Positions 54,201 through 63,220 are shown, counted from the stretch's first letter. The stretch is DNA of 64,000 nt from Balneolales bacterium (GCA_020832405.1 JAFIET010000001.1:81984-145983); one strand, 5' to 3'. Made by a program: numbers and translations. Notes: a model not told the origin generated them from the letters alone.

Positions 54201-54513
54201 TAGCCGGGCCTCCGAGGGCATCCATCACATAAACATTAAAATTGCCGTAGCGGTCGCTGGCAAAGGCGATGCGGGAGCCGTCGTTGCTCCAAACCGGCAT
54301 GAAATCATGGGCCTCATGAAAGGTGAGCTGCCTGGCTTCGCCGCCTTCGGCTGGCACGCGGTACAGGTTGCCCATATAGGTAAAGGCAATGTGCTGCCCG
54401 TCGGGCGAGATGGTCTGATAGCGGATCCATTGCGGCACAATATCCTGTGCGCGCAATTCCGCAAAACCGGCTACAAACAGTAGCGTAACAAACAGGCGTA
54501 TAATATTCTTCAA
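51286..54513 (-). CDS. Exported tricorn-like S41 protease with TolB-type propeller and PDZ domain
   Basis: A 1075-residue protein with a TTG start (54513; an in-frame stop lies just upstream and no ATG is available). Signal peptide 'LFVTLLFVAGFAELRAQ', then repeated beta-propeller blades of the WD40/TolB style ('SPDGQHIAFTYMGNLYRVPA', 'PVWSNDGSRIAFASDRYG', repeated with variations), a PDZ domain ('GMIIEKIDGETVSADRDVAA') and an S41 domain. As in tricorn protease a Ser-His pair is visible ('ELNVSHAGARF') and the nucleophile is the Ser of 'NEAMYSDGHCYASAY', next to 'VIVDARFNGGGDLVADLAMF'. It likely cleaves peptides in the periplasm. Followed by a terminator; single gene. Confidence 0.9.
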   Translation of the reverse strand: MKNIIRLFVTLLFVAGFAELRAQDIVPQWIRYQTISPDGQHIAFTYMGNLYRVPAEGGEARQLTFHEAHDFMPVWSNDGSRIAFASDRYGNFNVYVMDALGGPATRLTFHSNDEMPYAFSHDDSSVIFGAVRQDRAEHRQFPTPSQPELYQVPAEGGRVGQIFTIPAEYVQVSADGSRMLYHDKKGGENEWRKHQKSAIARDIWLYDAATDTHRQLTFVEGEDRQPVFNSDETAFYFLSERNGSFNVHKMSLVSNEPAEQVTFFELHPVRFLSYAQGTLAFGWDGELYTMREGEEPQKVDVRIRTQDTRNTDSFITINGGVQEMAVSPNGKEIAFIARGEVFVTSTDGSFTKRITNTPQRERFVSWNHDGSAVVYASERDGKWSIFETRRVRSEEPFFYASTLLEETVLVSDSVDAYLPAFSPDGSQLAYVAGRRTLRVMDMSTRQTRDLLGPEDLFHMQDGDQSFSWSPDGKWILVSWRKLLHNAEVLLLAADGSARHNLTESGFMDYGPKWVGNGERILFFTNRDGLRSYATSGRNELDVYGLFLTREAWDKFNLSEDDYKLMKAVQEALNGDKSDGDDDNDATLTFELDNIRDRMARFTIHSSSVSDAVLSKDGETLYYLTRFEDSANLWETNLRTRETKQSIRLNVPGGSLVWDDKMENLYLLARGSISRLNPSAGTQTPIRISGEMTFDAAAERMHMFEHVYIRTKNVFYEPTFHGNDWSMLYEEYKKYVPHLGNSYEFAEMISEMIGELNVSHAGARFSRSIPNADATASLGIFKDFDFEDDGIRIVEIMAGGPLDRAALQHIRPGMIIEKIDGETVSADRDVAAFLNRKAGTFVLLDILDPATGNRHQVTTKPITLGEERQLLYRRFVRMNEQEVYELSDGRLGYVHIPGMGDGPFRSVIHDMLGRFADREAVIVDARFNGGGDLVADLAMFFTGVEFNRYATEDRVVGGEPTSRWTKPTLSIHNEAMYSDGHCYASAYTELELGITVGMPVPGTCSFAGWSALPDGTRWGVVPISARNKSGEWMENNQTEPIIRVKNMPGYIDAGIDQQLMRSVDALLEQLDSAAAE

Positions 54514-54600
54514 AATAATCTAATGCTTTTGAATTAGGAGTTCTGGGAATCTCCAATTTAATGATTATCGCCTTTAATCGAAGGCGTAAGAAATAAGCTC

Positions 54601-54641
54601 AAAAAAAAAGGCAGCTTTCGAAATGAAAGCTGCCTTTTTTT
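54601..54641 (-). terminator. Intrinsic terminator after the small membrane-anchored gene
   Basis: AAAAAAAAAGGCAGCTTTCG / GAAAGCTGCCTTTTTT, with the T-run on the minus strand, just past the stop at 54674. Confidence 0.88.
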
Positions 54642-54673
54642 ACTGCGGGAGCCGGAACCGTTATATCATTACA

Positions 54674-55048
54674 TCAAATCGGGAAACCCGGCTGAAGTGA
54701 TTTGGATTGCAGGAAGGATGATTGGGTTTCGGGGTTGTATCCGTAAGCGTGCAACTCCCTGATTTCTTTAAACTCCAGTAGATAGAAGGTAAACTCATAG
54801 TTGAGCCTTACGGAATCAGGAATGTCAAAGTAGAAAAAATACCGCATTGCTTCGCCTGATTCGGTTGTTGACCCCAGAGGCTGATATAAAGAGCTTTCGT
54901 AGTTGCTCAGCATCTGAATTTCAGATTCGGTAAAAAGGGGGATGAATTCGTTGGTATTGCGGCTTTCAGTGAAGAAAATCTGGCTGACTATGAAGATCAT
55001 AAGACCGGTAAATACCAGTATTGAAAGCTTTACATTTTTAGTAAACAT
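54674..55048 (-). CDS. Small membrane-anchored hypothetical protein
   Basis: A 124-residue protein with one N-terminal hydrophobic segment ('LSILVFTGLMIFIVSQIFF', residues about 8-26), which could be a signal anchor, and a polar C-terminal region rich in aromatic residues ('AMRYFFYFDIPDSVRLNYEF', 'TFYLLEFKEI'). No family recognised. The frame is supported by its own downstream terminator and by a Bacteroidota-type -7 element, TATTTTTG on the minus strand (55103-55110), about 55 bases upstream of the ATG. Confidence 0.6.
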   Translation of the reverse strand: MFTKNVKLSILVFTGLMIFIVSQIFFTESRNTNEFIPLFTESEIQMLSNYESSLYQPLGSTTESGEAMRYFFYFDIPDSVRLNYEFTFYLLEFKEIRELHAYGYNPETQSSFLQSKSLQPGFPI

Positions 55049-55336
55049 GGCTGAGTCCGATTAAAATTGCCTGTTCAGGAAGTAGTTGACAGATGGTTGC
55101 GTCAAAAATAGATTGAGAATTGTGAGTCCATTTAGAATCTCCTGTAAAGCTACGTAAACTAAGGTTGAAAGTAAACAGTTCCCTGAATAAATATTTTGTT
55201 TCATTAATCAAGTAAAAAGCATGCTGTCCGTTGGGTAGTTTTTATCCTTAAGTATCTGTTAATCAGTAGTTTGGTTGTTCGATTCCATGAGCTGTTGTGT
55301 TAAGTATCCTTTAGATAAAACGATTCTTCAGGCCAT
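55049..55336. other. AT-rich intergenic region, no gene seen
   Basis: Together with the terminator at 55337 this forms a gap of about 357 bases between divergently spaced minus-strand genes. I see no supported reading frame, RNA gene or repeat, only the candidate promoter of the small membrane gene at its left end. Confidence 0.6.
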
Positions 55337-55370
55337 AAAAAAACCGCTGTACAGTTGCACAGCGGTTTTG
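55337..55370 (-). terminator. Intrinsic terminator after clpA
   Basis: AAAAAAACCGCTGT / ACAGCGGTTTT with an 8-base loop, 36 bases past the clpA stop. Confidence 0.85.
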
Positions 55371-55405
55371 CAGAAATGGTTTTGTAAATAACTTTTAGGG
55401 CTTTG

Positions 55406-57688
55406 TTAAGGCTTAAACCTGAACTTAAGTTCATCCTTGTCGCTGAATAAAATTACCTCTCCGCCTTTTTGAAGGCTGCCGAAAAGAATTTCGTCAACCA
55501 GCCTGTCTTTTATTTTTTCCTGAATGAGCCGACCCATGGGGCGGGCGCCGTAAGCCGGTTCGTATCCGTGCTTTGCAAGCCATTTCCGGGCAGTATCTTC
55601 TGCGGTGAGGAGTACTTTTTTTCCGGCAAGCATGCTGCTGAGTTCGTCGAGCTGACGGTCCGCAATTTTGAGAATCACGCGCTCGTCCAGGCGGTCAAAA
55701 ATGACGGTACCATCGAGCCGGTTGCGGAATTCAGGGGTGAAGTGCTGCTCAATGGCTTTGAGCGGGTTTCCTTTGCTTCCGAAGCCATCACCGGCAAAGC
55801 CTATTGCGGTGCTGCTCATTTCGCGGGAGCCGAGGTTGGAGGTCATCACCAGAATTACGCTGCGGAAATCGGTCTTGCGGCCGGTGTTGTCGGTGAGGGT
55901 GGCATAATCCATGATCTGCAGCAGGATGTTGAACAGGTCAGCATGCGCTTTCTCGATTTCATCGAGCAGCAATACGGCGTTGGGGCTTTTGCGGATGGCT
56001 TCTGTAAGCAGGCCGCCCTGTTCAAAGCCGACATACCCGGCAGGGGCGCCAATCAGGCGGGAAACGGTGTGTTTTTCCATGTATTCGCTCATGTCGAAGC
56101 GCACAAGCTCGATGCCGAGCTCCGCAGAAAGCACCTTGCACAGCTCGGTTTTTCCCACCCCGGTGGGGCCGCTGAACAGAAAGGAGCCAATCGGCTTTGT
56201 TGCGTGCCCCAAACCGGCGCGGTGCCGTTTGATTGATGTTACAAGTGCATGAATGGCCTTGTCCTGACCGAAGACCTTGCTGCCCAGCCTGCTTTCCAGG
56301 TCTTTAAGGCTTTCTTTTTCTTCGGATGAGATAGACTGAACCGGAATGCGCGCAATTTTGGATATCAGCAGCTCAACATCTTTGGTGGTCACCGTTTTAC
56401 GGTCCGGATTGTTGAGGGAAACCTGTGCGCCGGTTTCATCCATCACATCAACCGCTTTGTCGGGCAGGCGGCGCTCGTTCAGGTAGCGGGCCGACAGCCG
56501 CACCATAGCTTCGATTGCACTCGGCTGATATCTAATGCCGTGATGCTTCTCGAAAGGCTCTTTGAGGCCTTCCAGAATGCTGATGGCTACCTGCTCGTCG
56601 GGTTCGGTGATGTCAATTTTCTGAAAACGTCGGGATAGTGCCCGGTCTTTTTCAAAAACGTTTTTGTACTCTTCATAGGTTGTGGCGCCTATGCATTTCA
56701 GGCTGCCGTCGGCCAGCAGCGGTTTGAGCAGGTTTGCGGCATCCATGGTGCTTCCGCCCGCGGCGCCCGCCCCGACGATGGTGTGGATTTCATCAATAAA
56801 TAAAATCACCCGGTCCTGCTTTTTGAGTGCGTTGAGTACCCCTTTGAGCCGGGCTTCGAAGTCGCCCCGGTAGCGGGTGCCGGCAATCAGGTTGCCGAGA
56901 TCGAGTGCGTAAATGGTAAAATCCTGCAGCCGTTCGGGTACCTGACCGTCAACGATGCGCTGTGCAAGGCCGCGTGTGATGGCGGTTTTCCCTACGCCGG
57001 GGTCGCCCACGTAAATCGGGTTGTTCTTCATGCGGCGGCACAGAATTTCGATGCTGCGCTGAATTTCCAGATCGCGCCCTATAACTTTGTCGAATTTGCC
57101 GTCGGCGGCAAGCTGCGTCCAGTTTTCGGTGAACTGTTCCAGGAAAGAAGGTTTTTTGCCGGTCTTCGGGTCGGGTGCGGTTTCTTCGCCGGCTTCCAGC
57201 GGGTCATTGCCCCGCGGCATACCTGCGCTGCCTGCCGTGGCCTCATCATCGGGTTCAACGCCCGGCTTGGTGATGCCGTGCGAGATGTAGTTGAGCACAT
57301 CAATCCGGTTTACACCCTGCCTGCGCAGGAAAAAGCAGGCATGGCTTTCATCCTCATCAAAAATGCAAATCAGCATATCGCCAAGAGTTACCTCGCTTTT
57401 GTCGGCGCTGCGTGCATGAACCAGTGCCTTATGCAGGGCCCGCTTAAAGCTCACCGTGTGTACAGGGTCGTACTCTTCCTCTGAACTGATTTCCAGATCC
57501 TGATAATAGCTTTTGATATCTTTGGTGAGCTGTTCAATATCAGCGCCGCAGCTATACAGAATACGGCGGCCTTCTTCTTCCTGCAGCATGGCATGCAGCA
57601 GGTGTTCGAGACAAACGAACATATGCCGCTGTGCTTTGGCAATTACGTAGGTGTTCTTAAGAGCGCTGTCGAGTTTTTTATTGATCAT
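55406..57688 (-). CDS. clpA: ATP-dependent Clp protease ATP-binding subunit ClpA
   Basis: A 760-residue Hsp100 unfoldase. The N-terminal Clp_N repeats ('MFVCLEHLLHAMLQEEEGRRI', first part) are followed by two AAA+ modules with Walker A motifs 'GDPGVGKTAITRGL' and 'SGPTGVGKTELCKV' and Walker B 'RVILFIDEIHTIVGAG' and 'NAVLLLDEIEKAH'. A linker of about 40 residues rich in Gly, Glu and Pro (about 145-185) separates Clp_N from the first module. It feeds substrates to ClpP. clpS lies immediately upstream (26-base gap), the classical clpS-clpA operon. clpP is not in the window. Confidence 0.96.
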   Translation of the reverse strand: MINKKLDSALKNTYVIAKAQRHMFVCLEHLLHAMLQEEEGRRILYSCGADIEQLTKDIKSYYQDLEISSEEEYDPVHTVSFKRALHKALVHARSADKSEVTLGDMLICIFDEDESHACFFLRRQGVNRIDVLNYISHGITKPGVEPDDEATAGSAGMPRGNDPLEAGEETAPDPKTGKKPSFLEQFTENWTQLAADGKFDKVIGRDLEIQRSIEILCRRMKNNPIYVGDPGVGKTAITRGLAQRIVDGQVPERLQDFTIYALDLGNLIAGTRYRGDFEARLKGVLNALKKQDRVILFIDEIHTIVGAGAAGGSTMDAANLLKPLLADGSLKCIGATTYEEYKNVFEKDRALSRRFQKIDITEPDEQVAISILEGLKEPFEKHHGIRYQPSAIEAMVRLSARYLNERRLPDKAVDVMDETGAQVSLNNPDRKTVTTKDVELLISKIARIPVQSISSEEKESLKDLESRLGSKVFGQDKAIHALVTSIKRHRAGLGHATKPIGSFLFSGPTGVGKTELCKVLSAELGIELVRFDMSEYMEKHTVSRLIGAPAGYVGFEQGGLLTEAIRKSPNAVLLLDEIEKAHADLFNILLQIMDYATLTDNTGRKTDFRSVILVMTSNLGSREMSSTAIGFAGDGFGSKGNPLKAIEQHFTPEFRNRLDGTVIFDRLDERVILKIADRQLDELSSMLAGKKVLLTAEDTARKWLAKHGYEPAYGARPMGRLIQEKIKDRLVDEILFGSLQKGGEVILFSDKDELKFRFKP

Positions 57689-57714
57689 ATAAATAAGGAG
57701 AAATGAGGGGGCGG

Positions 57715-58143
57715 TCAGGCTTCTTCCATCACCGCCCGAAGCGGGTAACCGGCACTGCTGCTTGCTTCTTCAACAAGCATGACCTTAGTTTCAGCAATTT
57801 GTTTGGTGTACATACCACAGGCGCCTTTCCCGCGGTGATGCACATCATTGGTAATCCGGATAGCCTCTTCAATTGATTTTCGGAAGATGTTCACCAGCAC
57901 GTGAACGACGAAGTCGAAGGTTGAATAATCATCATTGAGCAGATATACCACATATTTAGGAGGTTCTTCTACTTTTTCCCGTACTTTTTCGGAAAAGGAG
58001 AAATTGCCTTCATCCTGCGGCTCGTAGGAAAGCGGGCCGTTGCCGGATAAAGGTAATAAAATGTTGGTTTTAGCCGGAGATTGACCTTCAGGTTCAGAAG
58101 TTCCCGGCAGCTGAGTGCGGGTAGCTGGCAGAATGGTTTTCAC
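57715..58143 (-). CDS. clpS: ClpS adaptor protein
   Basis: A 142-residue ClpS, with a GTG start at 58143 because no ATG is available upstream of the domain. The core 'YVVYLLNDDYSTFDFVVHVL' binds N-degron amino acids through the conserved 'NDD' and hydrophobic pocket, and 'HHRGKGACGMYTKQIAETK' is the family C-terminal motif. The first about 60 residues are a longer than usual, Pro/Ser/Thr-rich N-terminal extension. ClpS delivers N-end-rule substrates to ClpA, encoded directly downstream. Confidence 0.94.
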   Translation of the reverse strand: MKTILPATRTQLPGTSEPEGQSPAKTNILLPLSGNGPLSYEPQDEGNFSFSEKVREKVEEPPKYVVYLLNDDYSTFDFVVHVLVNIFRKSIEEAIRITNDVHHRGKGACGMYTKQIAETKVMLVEEASSSAGYPLRAVMEEA

Positions 58144-58437
58144 GAACGGTAAAGCGATTCTGATTAAATTTAGGTTAAGACCAGGCTTTGGCAGCTTAGG
58201 CTATCAGACAGTTTAGTAATTTAGGGAACAATAAGGCGCTTCTCAATTGCTGATACGCGAATTCCACACCCAATACACTGCAAAAACACAGAAGAAGGCT
58301 GCTGCGTTGCAGGCATGGTTTTAGGCTGAATTCTTTTATATTTGGCCAATTATACTTATTGTGAAAATTACGCTATTGTCGGGTAAGACATATATCGGCA
58401 ATTCATATTTCTTTTAGCAACATTATACTTTGATAGC

Positions 58438-60282
58438 ATGAAGGGAAACCCGAACGATTCGGATAAAATCTTTAAACTGGACTTCGAGCCTGAGTCGACC
58501 GTGATGCGCACGGCGCTGAAGCTCTTTCGTGCACCTTTAGAGAAGATGCTTGATTTTAAAGGGCTTAATGATATTCACTCGCGTGCTAAAGAGTTGCCGG
58601 GGGATGCGCATTTCAGCACCAAGCTGCTTGAGGCGATGAATATTACCCTGGAATTTGATGAGGAAGCACTTGAGCGAATCCCCAAATCCGGAAAACTGGT
58701 GATTGTGGCTAACCATCCGTTCGGAGGTATTGAAGGTGTTATCTTAGGTTCTCTCCTGCAGCAGGTACGCCCTGACTCGAAGATTTTGGCCAATTTTATG
58801 CTCGAGCGCATCCCTGAACTACGGAATCTGTTCCTGTTCGTAAATCCTTTTGAAACCAGGGAAGCGGTTCGGGAAAACCTTTCTTCCATGAAAGCAGCTA
58901 TTGAACTGCTGCGCAATGGCCACTGTCTGGGGGTTTTTCCCGCCGGTGAGGTTTCCCACAAAAACTGGGGCGAAAAAGCTATTCGGGACCCCGACTGGAA
59001 AGACAGCATTACAAAGATTATTCAGAAAACAGAAGCACCTGTGCTCCCGATTTTCTTTTGCGGAGCCAACGGGCCCCTGTTTCAGACCGCCGGACTTATC
59101 CACCCGAGGCTTCGTACCCTGCTGCTGCCGCGTCAGTTTTCCAATAAAGAAAACATGACTATAAAGGTCCGTTTCGGGAAAGTGATTTCGGCATCCAAGA
59201 TGAAGAGCTTCAGCAGTACGCCCGAGCTCACCCGCTACCTCAAGCAGCGAACCTACCTGCTTCAGAGTATCGTGGATGAAAAGCCCGAAGAATCACAAAG
59301 CCGGAGAGCTGCTTCCGAAACCGCAAAGCAGAAATACGAGAAGATTATCGACCCCGTACCTGTTGAAAAGCTTCAGCAGGATATCGCAGCTTTTGAGCCG
59401 GAACAGCTGCTGCTGAGTAGTAACGAGTACGAAGTGTATTATGCTGCCTTCAAACAAATTCCCAACATCATCCGCGAAATTGGCCGGCTTCGGGAAATTT
59501 CATTCAGAGATACGGATGAAGGCACCGGAAAATCCATCGATCTGGACAGCTATGACGAGCACTACCTGCATCTGTTTGTCTGGCAGCGGGAGAAGAAGGA
59601 ACTCGTCGGTGCCTACAGGCTCGGGCAGACGGATAAGATTCTCAGTGAGCAGGGCGCCTCAGGCTTGTACACGTCAACCCTGTTTCGGATGAAGCCGGGG
59701 CTGCTCAAAAAACTGAACCCCGCACTCGAAATGGGCCGCTCTTTTGTGTGCCCGGCGTATCAGCGCTCGTTTTCCCCGCTGCTGCTGCTCTGGAAGGGTA
59801 TCGGTCATTTTGTGGCGCAGTTTCCTAAATATAAGATTCTGTTTGGCCCGGTAAGCATCAGCAACGATTATGAAACAAGCTCACGGAACCTGATGGTTAA
59901 ATTTCTGACAGTCAGCAATTTTCTGCCCGATCTCGCCAAAGATGTGAAACCGCGCATCCCGTTCAAAACCTCCAAAAAAGAGGGCTGGCAGCCGGCTCAG
60001 AATACCGGCGCTATTATTGATATTGATGACGTCTCAGAAATGGTTTCCAATATTGAACCCGACTGTAAAGGGGTGCCCATTCTGCTGAAGCAGTATCTGA
60101 AGCTCGGCGGCAAACTGCTTGGGTTTAACATCGATCCTGATTTTGCCGACGCCCTCGACGGCCTCATTCTGGTCGATCTAACCAAGACCGATGAGAAAAT
60201 CCTGACCCGCTATATGAATAAGGAAGGCCTCGAAAATTTCAAGGCATGGCACCGGGATAATACCCCAAAAGCTGTAAACTAA
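58438..60282 (+). CDS. Two-domain acyltransferase, OlsF-like
   Basis: A 614-residue protein with a PlsC-type lysophospholipid acyltransferase N-terminal half and a GNAT-like N-acyltransferase C-terminal half, the arrangement of bifunctional OlsF ornithine-lipid synthase. The PlsC motif block is 'VIVANHPFGGIEGVILGSLL' (H93; the Asp expected in 'NHPxGGxD' is Glu99), with 'GVFPAGEVSHK' as the next block. The C-terminal half shows 'LVGAYRLGQTDKILSEQG', 'ALEMGRSFVCPAYQRS' and 'LFGPVSISNDYETSSRNL', resembling OlsB/GlsB acyl-ACP dependent N-acyltransferases. It likely makes an amino-acid lipid of the membrane. The amino acid used cannot be told. Confidence 0.8.
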   Translation: MKGNPNDSDKIFKLDFEPESTVMRTALKLFRAPLEKMLDFKGLNDIHSRAKELPGDAHFSTKLLEAMNITLEFDEEALERIPKSGKLVIVANHPFGGIEGVILGSLLQQVRPDSKILANFMLERIPELRNLFLFVNPFETREAVRENLSSMKAAIELLRNGHCLGVFPAGEVSHKNWGEKAIRDPDWKDSITKIIQKTEAPVLPIFFCGANGPLFQTAGLIHPRLRTLLLPRQFSNKENMTIKVRFGKVISASKMKSFSSTPELTRYLKQRTYLLQSIVDEKPEESQSRRAASETAKQKYEKIIDPVPVEKLQQDIAAFEPEQLLLSSNEYEVYYAAFKQIPNIIREIGRLREISFRDTDEGTGKSIDLDSYDEHYLHLFVWQREKKELVGAYRLGQTDKILSEQGASGLYTSTLFRMKPGLLKKLNPALEMGRSFVCPAYQRSFSPLLLLWKGIGHFVAQFPKYKILFGPVSISNDYETSSRNLMVKFLTVSNFLPDLAKDVKPRIPFKTSKKEGWQPAQNTGAIIDIDDVSEMVSNIEPDCKGVPILLKQYLKLGGKLLGFNIDPDFADALDGLILVDLTKTDEKILTRYMNKEGLENFKAWHRDNTPKAVN

Positions 60283-60298
60283 TTCTGCAGAACCCGAT

Positions 60299-60354
60299 AA
60301 AAAAAGGCATTTGGAGGAACTGTCCCGGGAGGGAACAGTTTTCCAAATGCCTTT
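60299..60354. terminator. Long bidirectional intrinsic terminator
   Basis: AAAAAAAGGCATTTGGAGGAACTGT / ACAGTTTTCCAAATGCC, a stem of about 20 pairs, between convergent genes ending at 60282 (plus) and 60389 (minus). Confidence 0.85.
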
Positions 60355-60388
60355 AATATTTTATAAAGAAAAAAACTTTCTTTAGGGC

Positions 60389-61696
60389 TTACATCCGCAG
60401 GCCTTCGAGTCTTGGAGACTGCAGGGAACCGCTAAGCGGGATCCGGAAAGTGCCTTCGGTTTGCTGTATGCGAAGCTCAAAGAAAGAAGTAAACATGCGG
60501 ATGAAGTTCTCGCTTTCCGGCGTTACGGGGCGCACGAGCAGGTTCGAGCTGTCCCACATCCAGAGTCCTGAGTTGTTGTCGCGCAGCAGCTGACCGGTGA
60601 GGTTTACTTCAGCAAACGGATTTTGCAGACTGAACTCTTCAATAAAGGCGGTGTCGTCGGTTATCCGGTAGGCCGCATGCACACCCGGCACGGTGAAGCG
60701 GTCGCTCGAAATACCGAGGAAGCCAAGCGGCTGCCCGTATATTTCTTTGAAAGTTTCAGGAGGGAAAATACTAAGTTCATCAATAGTGAAGCTTATTTCA
60801 GAAAAGGCAGTTTCAAGCATCGTTTGCGGATTCAAACCGTCAACGAGCGGACCCTCAAAAGTGGCGTCGAAACTGCGGAAATGTACTGCGAGCCCGTCGT
60901 TGCCAATCGGAATTTGCGGCCTCACCGGGGTAATGCGCATGCGCGCGCTCAGTACCGGCCTCACAAAGGTATCTGCCGTTTCGGCATCGCTGCCGAGCGA
61001 GCTGATGGCCGAAACATCGCTGAGGCGGCCGTCGAGGGTGATGCGGTCGGCTCCCAGGCTGATCTCGAAGCGGTTCACTTCGAAGGCATCCGCCTGCTGG
61101 TCGTAGTTCATGTTCAGTACAAGCCTGTCAAGCCGGTTAATCGGCAGCTCCGCCGGAATAAAGGGAAGCGGCTCCGTACCGGGCCTGATGTCGTTCATGT
61201 TAATCCGGATAGTCTGGTTCTGAGAGGGTACATTGCGGAAATCGGTACGGACAAATGCGTACATCTCAAACAAATCACCGCTAACGGTTGCATTTAGCGC
61301 GCCTGCGGTGTAGCGCATTTCCTGTTCAGCATTCACAACAGCAATGTCACGGAGTTCGAGGCGGCCGTTGCGCACAATCGGCCGCTCGCCGGTACCCCGG
61401 CTGCGGATCAGCCTCCAGAGGTCGCCGTGCGATACAAATAACTCCAAAGAACGGGCACGGAATTCATCACCTGTTTCAAGGTTGCGGACCTGCAGCCGCT
61501 CCAGTCCTATTCGGGGCGAGAGGGTACTAATGTTACTGTCACTAAAACGCACAAGCACCTCAACGCCGTCCTGTACGAGCCGGGTTTCGCCGTAAGCCTC
61601 GTTAAGGGCGCGTGAAGCCATTTCAGTAAGTACAAGATTTGCAACAGCAAAAAGAGCGATCAGGGCAAGAAAGGCAATCGGAATCCAGCGTTTCAT
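60389..61696 (-). CDS. Membrane-anchored exported protein, AsmA-like by appearance
   Basis: A 435-residue protein with an N-terminal signal anchor ('IPIAFLALIALFAVANLVL') followed by a long beta-rich exterior region. Repeated patterns such as 'NGRLELRDIAVVNAEQEMRY' and 'DRITLDGRLSDVSAIS' and the end 'LSGSLQSPRLEGLRM' recall AsmA/DUF748-like periplasmic proteins, but the match is by look only. Single gene downstream of hisS on the same strand with a 53-base gap, so possibly co-transcribed. Function not known. Confidence 0.6.
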   Translation of the reverse strand: MKRWIPIAFLALIALFAVANLVLTEMASRALNEAYGETRLVQDGVEVLVRFSDSNISTLSPRIGLERLQVRNLETGDEFRARSLELFVSHGDLWRLIRSRGTGERPIVRNGRLELRDIAVVNAEQEMRYTAGALNATVSGDLFEMYAFVRTDFRNVPSQNQTIRINMNDIRPGTEPLPFIPAELPINRLDRLVLNMNYDQQADAFEVNRFEISLGADRITLDGRLSDVSAISSLGSDAETADTFVRPVLSARMRITPVRPQIPIGNDGLAVHFRSFDATFEGPLVDGLNPQTMLETAFSEISFTIDELSIFPPETFKEIYGQPLGFLGISSDRFTVPGVHAAYRITDDTAFIEEFSLQNPFAEVNLTGQLLRDNNSGLWMWDSSNLLVRPVTPESENFIRMFTSFFELRIQQTEGTFRIPLSGSLQSPRLEGLRM

Positions 61697-61749
61697 AAGG
61701 TTTGCAAACTTTTGGGTTACAGGCAGATAGAAACCGGCATTTGGTTGGT

Positions 61750-63012
61750 TCAGGCAGTTGCCAGCCGGCTAAGGATTTCTTCAAACGGAAGGGCTTCTTC
61801 CGTGCTTTGGTGCATATCTCGGAAGGTAAATTTCTGGTCAGCAAGCTCCTGTTCGCCCACGATTACGGCAAAGCGCGTTTGCTGACGGTTGGCGTCTTTG
61901 AGCTGTGCTTTGATGGACTTTCCGGAGAAATCCATGGTGCAGCTCTGGCCTGTTTTCCGGATGGCCGGCATGGCGTGCATGGCCCAGCGCTGCGCTTCGG
62001 TGCCCCGGCAAACCAGGTACACATCAAGGGCGGCATCGCCGCCGATTTGGATGCCCAGCGCTTCGCAGGCGAGCATCAGCCGCTCCATGCCGCAGGCAAA
62101 ACCCACGGCCGGTGTAGGCGCACCGCCGATTTCTTCCACGAGCAGGTCGTAGCGGCCGCCGCCGCCCAGCGCATCCTGCGAGCCCACATCGGGGCTCACC
62201 AGCTCGAAGGCCGTTTTGGTGTAATAATCCAGCCCGCGCACCAGCCGCGGGTTTTCGGTGAAGGAGATGCCCTCGTTGGTGAGCAGGTTCTTCACTTGGG
62301 CAAAATGCTCCCGGCAGTGTCCGTTCAGGTAATCGGTGATGAGCGGCGCATCCGCGAGATAAGGCTGATCTTCGGCTTCTTTGGAATCCAGAATCCGCAT
62401 CGGGTTCTGCTCAAAGCGGGTTTGGGAAACCTCACTTAGTTTTGAAAGATGTGGCCGGAAATACGCCTGAAGCGCTGTTTTGTAGGCCGCCCTGCTTTCA
62501 GGGTCGCCCACGGAGTTGAGCATCAGGGTGATGTTCGCAAGGCCGATTTTTTCATACACCCGCATCATAAACCGGATCACCTCCACATCAGCGAGCGGCG
62601 AATCGGTGCCCATCAGCTCGGCCCCGAACTGATGAAACTGCCGCTGCCGCCCCTTTTGCGGCCGCTCTGCCCGGAACATCGGGCCTATGTAAAACAATTT
62701 TTGCGCCCCGCCCCGCTGATCGAGCCGGTGCTGCACATACGCCCGCGCAACCGGCGCCGTACCCTCCGGCCGCAGCACGTAGTTCGTCTCGCCCCGGCTG
62801 AAGCCAAACATTTCTTTCGATACAATATCCGTAAGCTGACCCACGCCCCGCGCAATAAGCTCGGTCGGCTCCATAACGGGCGTACGGATTTCGCTGAAAT
62901 GAAATTCACGGGCCGTTTCACGAATTACCGATTCTAACCAGTTCCATTTTTCGGATTCGCCGGGGAGTATATCCACCATCCCGTGCAGCGTTTGAAATTT
63001 ACTCGAAGACAT
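61750..63012 (-). CDS. hisS: Histidine--tRNA ligase
   Basis: A 420-residue class II aminoacyl-tRNA synthetase. Motif 1 is the '[20 protein letters not shown]' region, motif 2 is '[20 protein letters not shown]' (key residues), the histidine-specific loop is '[14 protein letters not shown]', and '[17 protein letters not shown]' is the HisA/HisB block. The C-terminal anticodon-binding domain follows ('[20 protein letters not shown]'). Length is normal. The ATG at 63012 is the family start. Confidence 0.97.
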   Translation of the reverse strand: MSSSKFQTLHGMVDILPGESEKWNWLESVIRETAREFHFSEIRTPVMEPTELIARGVGQLTDIVSKEMFGFSRGETNYVLRPEGTAPVARAYVQHRLDQRGGAQKLFYIGPMFRAERPQKGRQRQFHQFGAELMGTDSPLADVEVIRFMMRVYEKIGLANITLMLNSVGDPESRAAYKTALQAYFRPHLSKLSEVSQTRFEQNPMRILDSKEAEDQPYLADAPLITDYLNGHCREHFAQVKNLLTNEGISFTENPRLVRGLDYYTKTAFELVSPDVGSQDALGGGGRYDLLVEEIGGAPTPAVGFACGMERLMLACEALGIQIGGDAALDVYLVCRGTEAQRWAMHAMPAIRKTGQSCTMDFSGKSIKAQLKDANRQQTRFAVIVGEQELADQKFTFRDMHQSTEEALPFEEILSRLATA

Positions 63013-63220
63013 TCAGGTCTTTCTGAAAAGTGAAGTGATATTTTTAATCAGGCAGGCTTATGCGGCAAATATAGTAAGTTTAACACTCTTTTTCTGATTT
63101 GATTAGCCCTACTGTCACACTTTAGGCAACTAAACTTTTGAATCAGCGTCAAACGAAACCCGTTTCTGGCTTGTTTTTCAGATTATTCCGCGTAGCCCGC
63201 AATAATGTGCCGCCGTTTGC

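Noticed and set aside
60299..60354. Attachment site or transposon end suggested by the very long inverted repeat
   Set aside because: It is a single hairpin followed by T-rich DNA between convergent genes, which is better explained as a bidirectional terminator.
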